From positions 1-13,654 of the forward strand of contig JAFCBW010000011.1 in the NCBI GenBank assembly GCA_017610525.1: a DNA stretch of 13,654 nucleotides. The letters are read 5' to 3'. Each line of letters starts with the position of its first letter. The first letter of the stretch is position 1. Shown in pieces: positions 1-5,789 of the stretch. Made by a program: the position numbers and the translations under genes. Under the pieces are notes generated by a model. It was not told the origin of the DNA. It made no database searches and saw only the letters and a program-made list of their open reading frames with translations. The stretch comes from Candidatus Nanohalarchaeota archaeon. Lineage in GTDB: Archaea > EX4484-52 > B79-G9.

Positions 1-2
1 TG

Positions 3-353
3 TGTGTTGAGCTTAATGAGAATGCGAGTGTGGATGAGGTGAAAAAGGTCTTTTCTAATACGCCGCGGGTTATTCTTGTCAAGGCGAGTGAAGGGCTTAC
101 GTCTACTGCCGAGGTCATGGAGCTTGCGCGCGACAGGGGTACGAAGCGCAGTGACCTGAATGAGATTGCTGTGTGGGATGAGAGTATCAATGTCGTTGAC
201 GGCGAGCTTTTCTACATACAGGCGGTGCACCAAGAGTCGGATGTTGTGCCTGAGAATATTGACTGTATCAGGGCCATGATGGGTACTGTTACTGATGCCA
301 AGGAGTCTGTGAGGAAGACTGATGAGGCATTGGGGCTTAAGAAGTGGTGGTGA
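3..353 (+). CDS. gap: Glyceraldehyde-3-phosphate dehydrogenase, archaeal type II (C-terminal part)
   Basis: This is the last 116 codons of a gene that begins before the window. The frame is open from base 3 and ends in TGA. The residues EGLTSTAEVMELARD, then NEIAVWDESINVVDGELFY and AVHQESDVVPENIDCIRAMM, match the C-terminal catalytic region of archaeal phosphorylating NAD(P)-dependent GAPDH, which is about 340 residues long. The enzyme interconverts glyceraldehyde-3-phosphate and 1,3-bisphosphoglycerate in cytosolic glycolysis or gluconeogenesis. The protein ends with a Lys-Trp-Trp tail. A run of eight T follows the stop after about 9 nt, so this is probably the last gene of its transcript. 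The family call is firm. The direction of flux in this organism cannot be read from the sequence. Confidence 0.95.
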   Translation, partial: CVELNENASVDEVKKVFSNTPRVILVKASEGLTSTAEVMELARDRGTKRSDLNEIAVWDESINVVDGELFYIQAVHQESDVVPENIDCIRAMMGTVTDAKESVRKTDEALGLKKWW

Positions 354-362
354 GGCGCCACC

Positions 363-370
363 TTTTTTTT
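363..370 (+). terminator. T-run terminator after gap
   Basis: Eight consecutive T lie 9 nt after the gap stop, preceded by GGCGCCACC. Archaeal RNA polymerase terminates at such U-tracts without needing a strong hairpin. Confidence 0.6.
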
Positions 371-395
371 GTTTAATTTATAGGAGTTGATGAAG

Positions 396-608
396 ATGGT
401 GGAAATTATATTTCATGCACCGCATTTAGGAGCAGTTGATTTCGTAACCGGTGAGATGCAAGGCACACATCAAACAGATTATGTCAGTGTCGAAACGACA
501 CCAGAACATTGCTGTGATATCGTTATTTCTGGACCAGATCGTGCGGTAAATAATGCATATCTGCAGATAGAACAGATAGTGAACAAACGGTATCCTGTCG
601 GGAGTTAA
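396..608 (+). CDS. Small protein of unknown function, weak KH-like C-terminal pattern
   Basis: The 70-residue protein is not recognised. Three in-frame starts are close together (TTG 387, ATG 390, ATG 396). ATG 396 is chosen because GGAG at 383-386 then has a normal spacing of 9 nt. There is no signal peptide or membrane segment. The second half, DIVISGPDRAVNNAYLQIEQIV, has the hydrophobic and glycine spacing of the last strand and helix of a KH domain, but no GxxG loop is present before it, so this is only a resemblance. Two adjacent cysteines occur in the middle. The codons look more AT-rich than those of the flanking genes. It lies between gap and a membrane protease with no overlap, so context says little about its role. 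Confidence 0.6.
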   Translation: MVEIIFHAPHLGAVDFVTGEMQGTHQTDYVSVETTPEHCCDIVISGPDRAVNNAYLQIEQIVNKRYPVGS

Positions 609-680
609 TTCACATAATGTAAAGATAATTTGCACCGATTGTGAATGCTTTGAAAAAGATTTGGCACTAAGGTCATAGGT

Positions 681-1142
681 ATGCGCTTTAATGCTAAAGT
701 AGTGAAGAGTATTTTTGTCCCTGCACTTGTAGGCATTGTTCTTTATTTTGTCAATGTCAGTTTTATCACGTGGATGTTTCGGGTGTTCCCGGATACTGTT
801 GCGCTTGTTTTCGGGAGCGGGTCGTGGTGGCTGGATGCAGAGGCTTATGTCAAGGTCGTTTATGTGGGGATTGTTGGTCCTGTGATTGAGGAGGTTGTGT
901 TTCGGAAACTTCTTTTGGGGTATTTTGTTAAGAGAGGTGATGCGCGCATTGGGCTTTTGGTCTCTACGGTTGTTTTTGCGGGGTATCATCTGCTGTTCGG
1001 GTGGGGGATTTTGAAGGCGGTCATTATGATTGTTCCAGGGATTGTGTTTGGGGTCATGTTTATCAGGTATGGGTTTCGCGGGTGCCTTTCTTGTCATCTT
1101 TCTAATAATGTTTTGGCGGCGGCCGGGCTTTTAGGGGGTTGA
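681..1142 (+). CDS. CPBP family intramembrane metalloprotease (CAAX protease/Abi type), short
   Basis: The 153-residue membrane protein carries all three signature motifs of the CPBP family (type II CAAX endopeptidase, also called Abi): EEVVFR (Glu70-Glu71 to Arg75), FAGYH (Phe99 to His103) and HLSNN (His139 to Asn143). In the family these residues sit on membrane helices and bind metal for proteolysis within or near the membrane. Hydrophobic segments lie around residues 10-33, 57-70, 88-108, 110-128 and 135-152. Relatives are usually 200-300 residues, so this is a minimal form that keeps the catalytic core. Family members include prenyl-protein proteases, bacteriocin-immunity proteins and membrane scaffolds; the substrate here is unknown. 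ATG 681 has AAGG about 8 nt upstream. It appears to be monocistronic. Confidence 0.85.
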   Translation: MRFNAKVVKSIFVPALVGIVLYFVNVSFITWMFRVFPDTVALVFGSGSWWLDAEAYVKVVYVGIVGPVIEEVVFRKLLLGYFVKRGDARIGLLVSTVVFAGYHLLFGWGILKAVIMIVPGIVFGVMFIRYGFRGCLSCHLSNNVLAAAGLLGG

Positions 1143-1149
1143 TGCTGAT

Positions 1150-1203
1150 CTTACCCTTACAAATTCATCTAAATTCGTTTTTTTCATAAAAGGTAGGGGT
1201 AAG
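1150..1203. repeat. 11-bp inverted repeat (stem-loop) between the CPBP gene and tRNA-Ser
   Basis: CTTACCCTTAC at 1150-1160 pairs with GTAGGGGTAAG at 1193-1203, giving eleven pairs, one of them G-U. The 32-nt loop contains a run of seven T. It begins 7 nt after the CPBP stop, so it may help end that transcript, although the T-run is inside the loop rather than after the stem. It could instead be a small structured RNA. No C/D or H/ACA boxes were found. The rest of 1143-1273 shows nothing recognisable. Confidence 0.5.
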
Positions 1204-1273
1204 GTAGGATTTATTGGGATGTGCAAAAGTTTAATAAAATGAGGCGATGTTTATTTATTGTTTAATAATGTGC

Positions 1274-1395
1274 GCCGAAGTCGCTTAGCCCGGTATGGCG
1301 GCCGCCTCGAAAGCGGCTGTTCGAAAGGACACGCAGGTTCGAATTCCTGTCCGGATTTAAAAAAAAAGGATGGGGCGGGAATCCTGCCTTCGGCG
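1274..1395 (+). tRNA. tRNA-Ser(CGA) with an intron in the T-loop
   Basis: The mature tRNA (84 nt) reads UCG codons. The acceptor is GCCGAAG (1274-1280) with CTTCGGC (1388-1394) and discriminator G1395, as expected for serine. The D-stem is GCT/GGC. The anticodon stem is GCCGC/GCGGC with loop CTCGAAA, anticodon 1308-1310. The long variable arm typical of tRNA-Ser is TGTTC-GAAA-GGACA (1318-1331). The T-arm only becomes regular when 38 nt are removed: GCAGG-TTCGAAT-CCTGC. Without splicing, the T-loop has one extra base and the next seven bases do not pair with the 5' end. CCA is not encoded. A T-rich tract follows. Confidence 0.93.
1344..1381 (+). other. tRNA-Ser intron, 38 nt, position 59/60 (T-loop)
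   Basis: A full bulge-helix-bulge can be drawn. The central helix is TTCG (1338-1341) with CGGG (1376-1379), including two U-G pairs. The bulges are AAT (1342-1344) and AAT (1380-1382), each cut between the second and third base. The intron stem is TCCTGTCC (1345-1352) with GGATGGGG (1368-1375), eight pairs, closing a loop with a run of nine A. Ends could shift by up to 3 nt without changing the product; the BHB sets 1344-1381. Confidence 0.88.
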
Positions 1396-1398
1396 CTA

Positions 1399-1408
1399 TT
1401 TTCTTTTT
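1399..1408 (+). terminator. T-rich tract after tRNA-Ser
   Basis: TTTTCTTTTT starts 4 nt after the tRNA 3' end and fits a U-tract terminator. From here to the TATA box at 1546 nothing else is recognised; a 16-codon ATG frame at 1447 has no support. Confidence 0.5.
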
Positions 1409-1545
1409 GGGTGCAGGTTGTGAACTGAAACCAGAGGACATCTAAAATGAGGCATCGGCTGGAACTTACCGGAGTAAGGCAGTTGGTGTGTCATTAATGC
1501 ATATTGATTTATGGTTGAATTTACCTGATTATTGAACGGATTAAC

Positions 1546-1553
1546 TTATATAA
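1546..1553 (+). promoter_or_regulatory. TATA box for the two-helix membrane protein
   Basis: TTATATAA is centred about 27 nt before ATG 1577. This is the archaeal TATA-to-start spacing, so the transcript probably begins at or next to the start codon (leaderless). Confidence 0.65.
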
Positions 1554-1576
1554 CCAGAAATCTACAGTATGTTATT

Positions 1577-1915
1577 ATGCGTAAAGGTGGAGATTATGGT
1601 GGGAAGCCTGTTGACTGGAACAATATTGCCTTAAAGTTGATTCCGGTCCTGATATTGATGATTATGGGCATAATGTATATGTTTAATGCGAATTCTGATA
1701 AAGTATATTTTGCATACTATAATATTACCAACCAGACTAATCCATATGAGGAGGTGGGTTCTGGAGATATCGGTCCTGTTTTTTTGCCTCATCATATACT
1801 TCTGATACTGATAACTGTGGGGATATTGGTGGTTATCGCATTTGCAATCTATATATTAGGTTCTATTAATGAAGATGAAGGCCATCAGAATACATATGTG
1901 GATTCTGATTTTTGA
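1577..1915 (+). CDS. Two-helix membrane protein, unknown function
   Basis: The 112-residue protein is not recognised. Two hydrophobic segments, about residues 17-36 and 74-94, flank a loop of about 37 residues with two adjacent N-glycosylation sequons (NIT, NQT), which suggests that the loop is outside the cell. The C-terminal tail is acidic. The frame is open upstream to a TTG at 1532, but a TATA box at 1546-1553 lies inside that extension and places the transcript start at about 1577, so ATG 1577 is chosen as a leaderless start. The gene ends 11 bp from the end of the convergent ndk gene. Confidence 0.7.
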   Translation: MRKGGDYGGKPVDWNNIALKLIPVLILMIMGIMYMFNANSDKVYFAYYNITNQTNPYEEVGSGDIGPVFLPHHILLILITVGILVVIAFAIYILGSINEDEGHQNTYVDSDF

Positions 1916-1926
1916 ATGAGAATGGA

Positions 1927-2385
1927 TTATTTTTCGTATATCCAACTGTCTTGGTTCTTGTCGTATTCGATTATCTCGTCGATGTCAAAGAATAAGCTTA
2001 TCTCTTTTTCTGATGATTTTTTCGAGTCTGAAGCATGTATGAGGTTTCTTCCTGTGTGCATGCCAAAGTCGTGCCGAATTGTGCCGGGTGCGGCTTCTTT
2101 AGGGTTTGTGGAGCCCACCATTTTTCTTATTGTTGCTATTGCGTCGTCGCCTTCGACTATCATCGCCACTACGGGTCCGGATTTGATGAATTTGACAAGA
2201 CCTGCGTAGAATCCTTTGCCTGCGTGTTCACCGTAGTGGTTTTCAGCTAGTTTGGGGGAGATCCACAGCATTCTCAAGCCTGCGATTTTCAGTCCCTTGT
2301 GCTCGAATCTTGAGATTATGTCGCCTATGAAGCCTCTTTGTACGGCATCTGGTTTTAGCAGAATTAGTGTTCTTTCTGTTTCCAT
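1927..2385 (-). CDS. ndk: Nucleoside diphosphate kinase
   Basis: The 152-residue cytosolic enzyme transfers the terminal phosphate of ATP to other nucleoside diphosphates through a phosphohistidine. The N-terminus ERTLILLKPDAVQRG is the family hallmark. The catalytic histidine is His117 in NLIHASDS (usual form NxxHGSDS, here with Ala instead of Gly). RPDFG-type residues appear as IRHDFGMHTG. Length and motif order are normal for the family. It is the last recognised gene of the minus-strand L7Ae-S28e-L24e-ndk cluster, a conserved archaeal arrangement, and sits 16 bp after L24e. In many archaea infB follows, but here the next gene is convergent. Confidence 0.97.
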   Translation of the reverse strand: METERTLILLKPDAVQRGFIGDIISRFEHKGLKIAGLRMLWISPKLAENHYGEHAGKGFYAGLVKFIKSGPVVAMIVEGDDAIATIRKMVGSTNPKEAAPGTIRHDFGMHTGRNLIHASDSKKSSEKEISLFFDIDEIIEYDKNQDSWIYEK

Positions 2386-2401
2386 GGGAGTTCACTGGAT
2401 A

Positions 2402-2605
2402 TTATTTTTTGTTTGTCTTGGCTAGTCTTTCGCTTTTACGCTTCCTGTAAAGTGCAGTCCATTTGACGTTTTTTGCCATGCGGATCTTTGCGTTTCTTTC
2501 GCATTTGGATGTGCAGTAGTAGCTTATTGCACCGTCTGCTTTTACAGATATAAGACCTTTGCCTGATGCGATTTGTTTTTCGCAAAATGTACAGTTCATA
2601 CTCAT
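2402..2605 (-). CDS. rpl24e: Ribosomal protein L24e (eL24)
   Basis: This is a 67-residue zinc-ribbon protein of the large ribosomal subunit. The four zinc ligands are visible as CTFC (Cys5, Cys8) and CTSKC (Cys31, Cys35), followed by the family sequence NAKIRMAKNVKWTALYRK and a lysine-rich tail. Length matches archaeal L24e. There are two possible starts two codons apart; the first, at 2605, is used because GGTG lies 5 nt before it. It is 14 nt after S28e and in the same operon. Confidence 0.95.
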   Translation of the reverse strand: MSMNCTFCEKQIASGKGLISVKADGAISYYCTSKCERNAKIRMAKNVKWTALYRKRKSERLAKTNKK

Positions 2606-2619
2606 AATTACACCATTTA

Positions 2620-2814
2620 TTATTCAATTACACCTGAGTCTTCCATGTCTGATTCTTTTACCATCAGTATGTCGCCGATGCGGACTGAGCCGATTACGTT
2701 TCTTACGAGTACTTTGTTGCGCTTTGTTTCGCTGATTGTTGTGCATCTTACTCTTGTGACGCCTTTTGCGCCGCTGCGACCCATGATGTGTATCACTTTT
2801 GCTGGTAATGCCAT
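2620..2814 (-). CDS. rps28e: Ribosomal protein S28e (eS28)
   Basis: This is a 64-residue OB-fold protein of the small subunit near the mRNA exit. The recognised segments are GRSGAKGVTRVRC, then RNVIGSVRIGDILMVKESDMED, which corresponds to the conserved GPVREGDIL block of S28e. Length is near the family norm, although the usual basic C-terminus is replaced by a short acidic end. GAGG is found about 9 nt before ATG 2814. It lies between L7Ae and L24e, the standard archaeal order. Confidence 0.95.
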   Translation of the reverse strand: MALPAKVIHIMGRSGAKGVTRVRCTTISETKRNKVLVRNVIGSVRIGDILMVKESDMEDSGVIE

Positions 2815-2839
2815 AGTTATCGTCCTCTGGTTTTAAGTT

Positions 2840-3205
2840 TTACTTTTTCAGTTCCCCTATTTTTTTGATTATGTCGTCTACTTGCTTTTTTCCTTTGCCC
2901 TCGTCAACTATAGCCACTGCGCCTGTGGGCACTTCTATACCGCATGCTGCTCCCAGTTCCTGCTTGCTTGGAACTGTTATCACAGGTACGTCTTTTTCTT
3001 TGCATATCATTGGTATGTGCATGACGACCTCAAGTGGGCTTACGTCTTCTGCAATGACTACGAGTTTTGCAAGACCGCGCTCAATCGCCTTGGTTGCTTC
3101 GTTTGTGCCTTTTCTTATGCTGCCTGAGCCTTTTACTGCCTCAAGAGCCTCGTATACTTTCTCTGCAACATCTTTGCTTACTTCAAAATCTATTAAATTT
3201 GCCAT
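2840..3205 (-). CDS. rpl7ae: Ribosomal protein L7Ae (eL8), K-turn binding protein
   Basis: This 121-residue protein binds kink-turns in 23S rRNA and is also the core protein of box C/D and H/ACA sRNPs and archaeal RNase P. The K-turn recognition stretch GTNEATKAIERG (residues 33-44) and LVVIAEDVSPLEVVMHIPMICKEKDVP are diagnostic. Start ATG 3205 is preferred over GTG 3214 because GAGGTG at 3213-3218 lies 7 nt before it. It is the first gene of the ribosomal/ndk operon. The leader upstream includes a hairpin CGGC-ACA-GCCG preceded by TGATGA. L7Ae is known to repress its own mRNA in some archaea, but no complete K-turn was found here. Confidence 0.97.
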   Translation of the reverse strand: MANLIDFEVSKDVAEKVYEALEAVKGSGSIRKGTNEATKAIERGLAKLVVIAEDVSPLEVVMHIPMICKEKDVPVITVPSKQELGAACGIEVPTGAVAIVDEGKGKKQVDDIIKKIGELKK

Positions 3206-3281
3206 CTGTAACACCTCATATTAAATCTCGGCTGTGCCGTCATCAACTTAATGTTTTCATTGGTAGAATTCATTATGATGA

Positions 3282-3290
3282 GTTTATATC
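3282..3290 (-). promoter_or_regulatory. Candidate TATA box for the L7Ae operon
   Basis: On the minus strand this reads GATATAAAC. Transcription would start near 3259, giving a leader of about 54 nt. Two other TATA-like sites lie further upstream (about 3304-3310 and 3322-3330), so the active one is uncertain. Confidence 0.45.
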
Positions 3291-3361
3291 TGATTCAACA
3301 GAATTTATACATTCAAATACTTTTAAATAGTTTACTGTTGATTGCGTATCCCTGCCTACTA

Positions 3362-4027
3362 TCAGACTCTCAATGTCGCATTGATGTTTTCTATGTCTTC
3401 TTCGATGTGCTCGAGCCTGTCTACGCTTTGGGTGAGGAGTTCTGCGCCCTCTTTTTTGTTGCCTTTGAATTCGTCCATGATTGATCTTAGGTCGTGTGAG
3501 TTCGCTTTTAGTGAGTATAGTATGTCTTTTACTTCCCTGTATCTTTCGAGGCTTATGAATACAGGACCATTTATATGTGAGATTCTTTGTTTTAGTTCTT
3601 TTTGGAGCGGGTCATGGACTGGTTCGGTTGGTACTTCCATTGTCTCTGTTTCGGGTTGGGAGGGGATGCTTTGCGCATGGAATTGTTCTGCGGGCGGCGC
3701 CATTTCAGGTATTGCAGATGGAGATGATATGGATTGCGGCGGTATCGGAGGATGCGCTACAGGAGGTGGTGAGAATGCCTGATAGGGTATCGGCGGCGCA
3801 TTATTTGGAGATGCCTGTATTGGTTCTGGTTTAAGGTTGTCTGGCAGCGGAGGCAATCCTATCTCTTGCTTGTTTTTTGAAACGTTTTTTTGTATAAGTT
3901 GGGATATTGTATCCGGTTTGGGGGGGGGCGGCATTTCAAGAGGTATGCGCTGCGGGTCGGGGGATAATGTCTTGCCTGACGGGACGTCTTTTTGTATAAT
4001 TATTTTTTTGGGATCTGTTTCTGCCAT
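3362..4027 (-). CDS. Proline-rich protein with a helical C-terminal domain, unknown function
   Basis: The 221-residue protein divides into three parts. Residues 1-22 are charged. Residues 23-138 are a probably disordered linker with about 33 prolines, including runs such as PPPP, plus many Ser, Gln and Ala. Residues 154-221 form a folded-looking domain (GPVFISLERYREVKDILYSL, then a long amphipathic helix ending EHIEEDIENINATLRV), possibly a coiled coil. The start of that domain resembles small conserved archaeal proteins with a VKxxxYxEV pattern, but no function is known to me. There is no signal or membrane segment. ATG 4027 is chosen because AGGTGAT ends 6 nt upstream, and a TATA box at 4064-4074 gives a leader of about 15 nt. 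Confidence 0.75.
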   Translation of the reverse strand: MAETDPKKIIIQKDVPSGKTLSPDPQRIPLEMPPPPKPDTISQLIQKNVSKNKQEIGLPPLPDNLKPEPIQASPNNAPPIPYQAFSPPPVAHPPIPPQSISSPSAIPEMAPPAEQFHAQSIPSQPETETMEVPTEPVHDPLQKELKQRISHINGPVFISLERYREVKDILYSLKANSHDLRSIMDEFKGNKKEGAELLTQSVDRLEHIEEDIENINATLRV

Positions 4028-4063
4028 TAATATCACCTTGATGCATGAGTTATTGTTTTCTTT

Positions 4064-4074
4064 CTTTATATATA
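4064..4074 (-). promoter_or_regulatory. TATA box for the proline-rich protein gene
   Basis: On the minus strand this reads TATATATAAAG, just after the gltX stop. The predicted start near 4042 leaves a short leader that still contains AGGTGAT. Confidence 0.65.
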
Positions 4075-4075
4075 T

Positions 4076-5740
4076 TCATGGATGTGCGAAGTATGCTGTT
4101 ATTTTGTTGTTCTTTTGGATGAGGTTTGCGAAGCCTACTCTTTCAAACTGGACAATCTTATTGTCGAGGGTTTTTATGTTTGATTCTGCTTTGCCGATGT
4201 GCCTTGTGTTGTCGGGCATTATCAGTTCAATGTCTACACTGTCTTTTTTTGGGACCCATTGGAGTACCTGAATCCCTGCTTTGTTGCTTTGCTCCCAGTT
4301 TTGTTCATTGCAGGGGTTGAATTTTTTGTCTAATGTCCCGTATGCGAGTTCTTTTAGGCGGACTGTTTTTTTGTGGTGTTTCTCGTAGTCTTTTTTTGCG
4401 ATGTAGATTAGCTTTCCGATGCTGAGCTTACGGTCTTTTTGTGATTTTACAGGGGGAGTGATGGTTATTTTTGTGCCTGCCTGCTTTATTTTGCTTATGT
4501 CTATCTCTACCGGGTCTTCTACGTAGAAGTAGCGGGGTGTTTTTGAGTCTATGATTTTTTTGTTGTATGCATAGAGATTTTTTTCTGATACGCTGATGTC
4601 TGATTTTTTTATGCCGATGCCTGTTATGAAGGCGGTTATTGCCTGGGGGGTGAAGCCGCGCTTTTTCAGGGCTCTCAGGGTTGCAAGGCGCACGTCGTCC
4701 CAGCCGGTGAGTTTGCCCTGCTCTATCAGCTTTCTTGCTTCGCTTGTGCTTTTCATGCCCTCGACTATGAGTTTTCCTGTCTGTATGTCTTTCGGGTATT
4801 TCCAGTTGAAGTATTTATATAGGTAGCCTTGCTTTTCGCTTGTGGCAATGAAGTCTATGCCTCTTATGAGGTGGGTTATGCCGAGAAGGTGGTCGTCTAT
4901 GGCTGATGCGAAGTCGTAGAGGGGCCAGACGCGGTAGTTTACGAGGGGATGGGTCGGGCCTGTTACTATTCTTGCTGCGGGCCAGTCGCGTATGGCGGGG
5001 TTTTTGTGCTTGATGTCTGTCTTTATGCGGAGGACTGCTTCGCCGTCCAGATAGTCTTTGAACATCTTTTTCCAGCGGGCCATGTTTTCTTCCCGAGTGA
5101 GGTCTCGGCAGGGGCAGGCTGTTGCGCTCTTTTTTAGTTGCGCGAATTTATCTTTTGGGCATGTGCAGACGTATGCGGCGTTCATGTTTATTAGTTTTTC
5201 TGCATAGTCATAGTAGATCTGGAAGCGGGATGATGCGCGGACTACAATGTCGGGCAATATGCCTAGCCATTTTAGGTCTTCGGGTATCCATTTGTATGCT
5301 TCTTTCAGGGGTGTCTTTATTTTCGGATCTGTGTCGTCGAGGCGCAGGATGAATTTTCCTTTGTATTTTTTTACGTAGTGCCAGTTGAGGATGGCCTGCC
5401 TTGAGTGGCCGAATGAGAGGGGGCCGTTGGGGTTGGGGGCGAAGCGCATTATGACTGTTTTTTCTACGCCTTCAAGGTCTTTCAGGGGCTGTTTTTCTGT
5501 TTTTGGCCTGTCGGTGGATATTTTGAGGGATGAGATTTGTTTTTGCTGTTGAACTTGCGTCATGCTGTTTATGTTCTTGACTATGTCTTCTATTAGTTTC
5601 ATTGTCTGTGGTATGTCTTTTCTGGCTTCGGGGAGGGCGCCCAGAAGGCTGCCAAAAACTGCTTTACTGCTTGCTTTGCCGTCGTGCTGGGCTGCGTTTT
5701 TTAGCGCGAGTATTTTTGCGAGGTCTTTTATTTTTTGCAT
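4076..5740 (-). CDS. gltX: Glutamyl-tRNA synthetase, archaeal type
   Basis: This 554-residue class I synthetase charges tRNA-Glu. In archaea it is usually non-discriminating and also charges tRNA-Gln for the GatDE amidotransferase. The N-terminal helical part (residues 1-90, KILALKNAAQHDGKASSKAV) is specific to archaeal GluRS. The HIGH-type signature is FAPNPNGPLSFGHS (100-113). LRLDDTDP follows at 132-139. A CxC...CxC set (Cys192, 194, 209, 211) may bind zinc. The KMSKS-region loop is KSTSEAR at 330-336, followed by GWDDVRLATLRAL. The C-terminal beta-barrels bind the anticodon. The open frame extends 30 codons further, but that overlaps the next gene. ATG 5740 aligns with the family start and lies 26 nt after a TATA box. 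Confidence 0.96.
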   Translation of the reverse strand: MQKIKDLAKILALKNAAQHDGKASSKAVFGSLLGALPEARKDIPQTMKLIEDIVKNINSMTQVQQQKQISSLKISTDRPKTEKQPLKDLEGVEKTVIMRFAPNPNGPLSFGHSRQAILNWHYVKKYKGKFILRLDDTDPKIKTPLKEAYKWIPEDLKWLGILPDIVVRASSRFQIYYDYAEKLINMNAAYVCTCPKDKFAQLKKSATACPCRDLTREENMARWKKMFKDYLDGEAVLRIKTDIKHKNPAIRDWPAARIVTGPTHPLVNYRVWPLYDFASAIDDHLLGITHLIRGIDFIATSEKQGYLYKYFNWKYPKDIQTGKLIVEGMKSTSEARKLIEQGKLTGWDDVRLATLRALKKRGFTPQAITAFITGIGIKKSDISVSEKNLYAYNKKIIDSKTPRYFYVEDPVEIDISKIKQAGTKITITPPVKSQKDRKLSIGKLIYIAKKDYEKHHKKTVRLKELAYGTLDKKFNPCNEQNWEQSNKAGIQVLQWVPKKDSVDIELIMPDNTRHIGKAESNIKTLDNKIVQFERVGFANLIQKNNKITAYFAHP

Positions 5741-5761
5741 GGTTATCTTTTTTCTGTGAAG

Positions 5762-5769
5762 TATATATT
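5762..5769 (-). promoter_or_regulatory. TATA box for gltX, leaderless spacing
   Basis: On the minus strand this reads AATATATA, centred 26 nt before ATG 5740. It argues for a leaderless gltX mRNA and against the longer open frame. Confidence 0.65.
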
Positions 5770-5789
5770 CTTTTGCAGAAGAATTAGTT

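Noticed and set aside
426..1097. 223-codon open frame on the minus strand opposite the CPBP gene
   Set aside because: Its product is a mix of Lys, Asn, His, Arg and Pro with no domain pattern, and the opposite strand codes a protein with three intact family motifs.
1409..1545. C/D box guide RNA between tRNA-Ser and the two-helix protein gene
   Set aside because: CTGA occurs once near 1424, but no RTGATGA box C is at a suitable distance.
3227..3253. K-turn in the L7Ae mRNA leader
   Set aside because: A TGATGA next to a CGGC-ACA-GCCG hairpin looks like half of a C/D motif, but the partner side reads AGAT and not a GA or CTGA, so the tandem G-A pairs cannot form.
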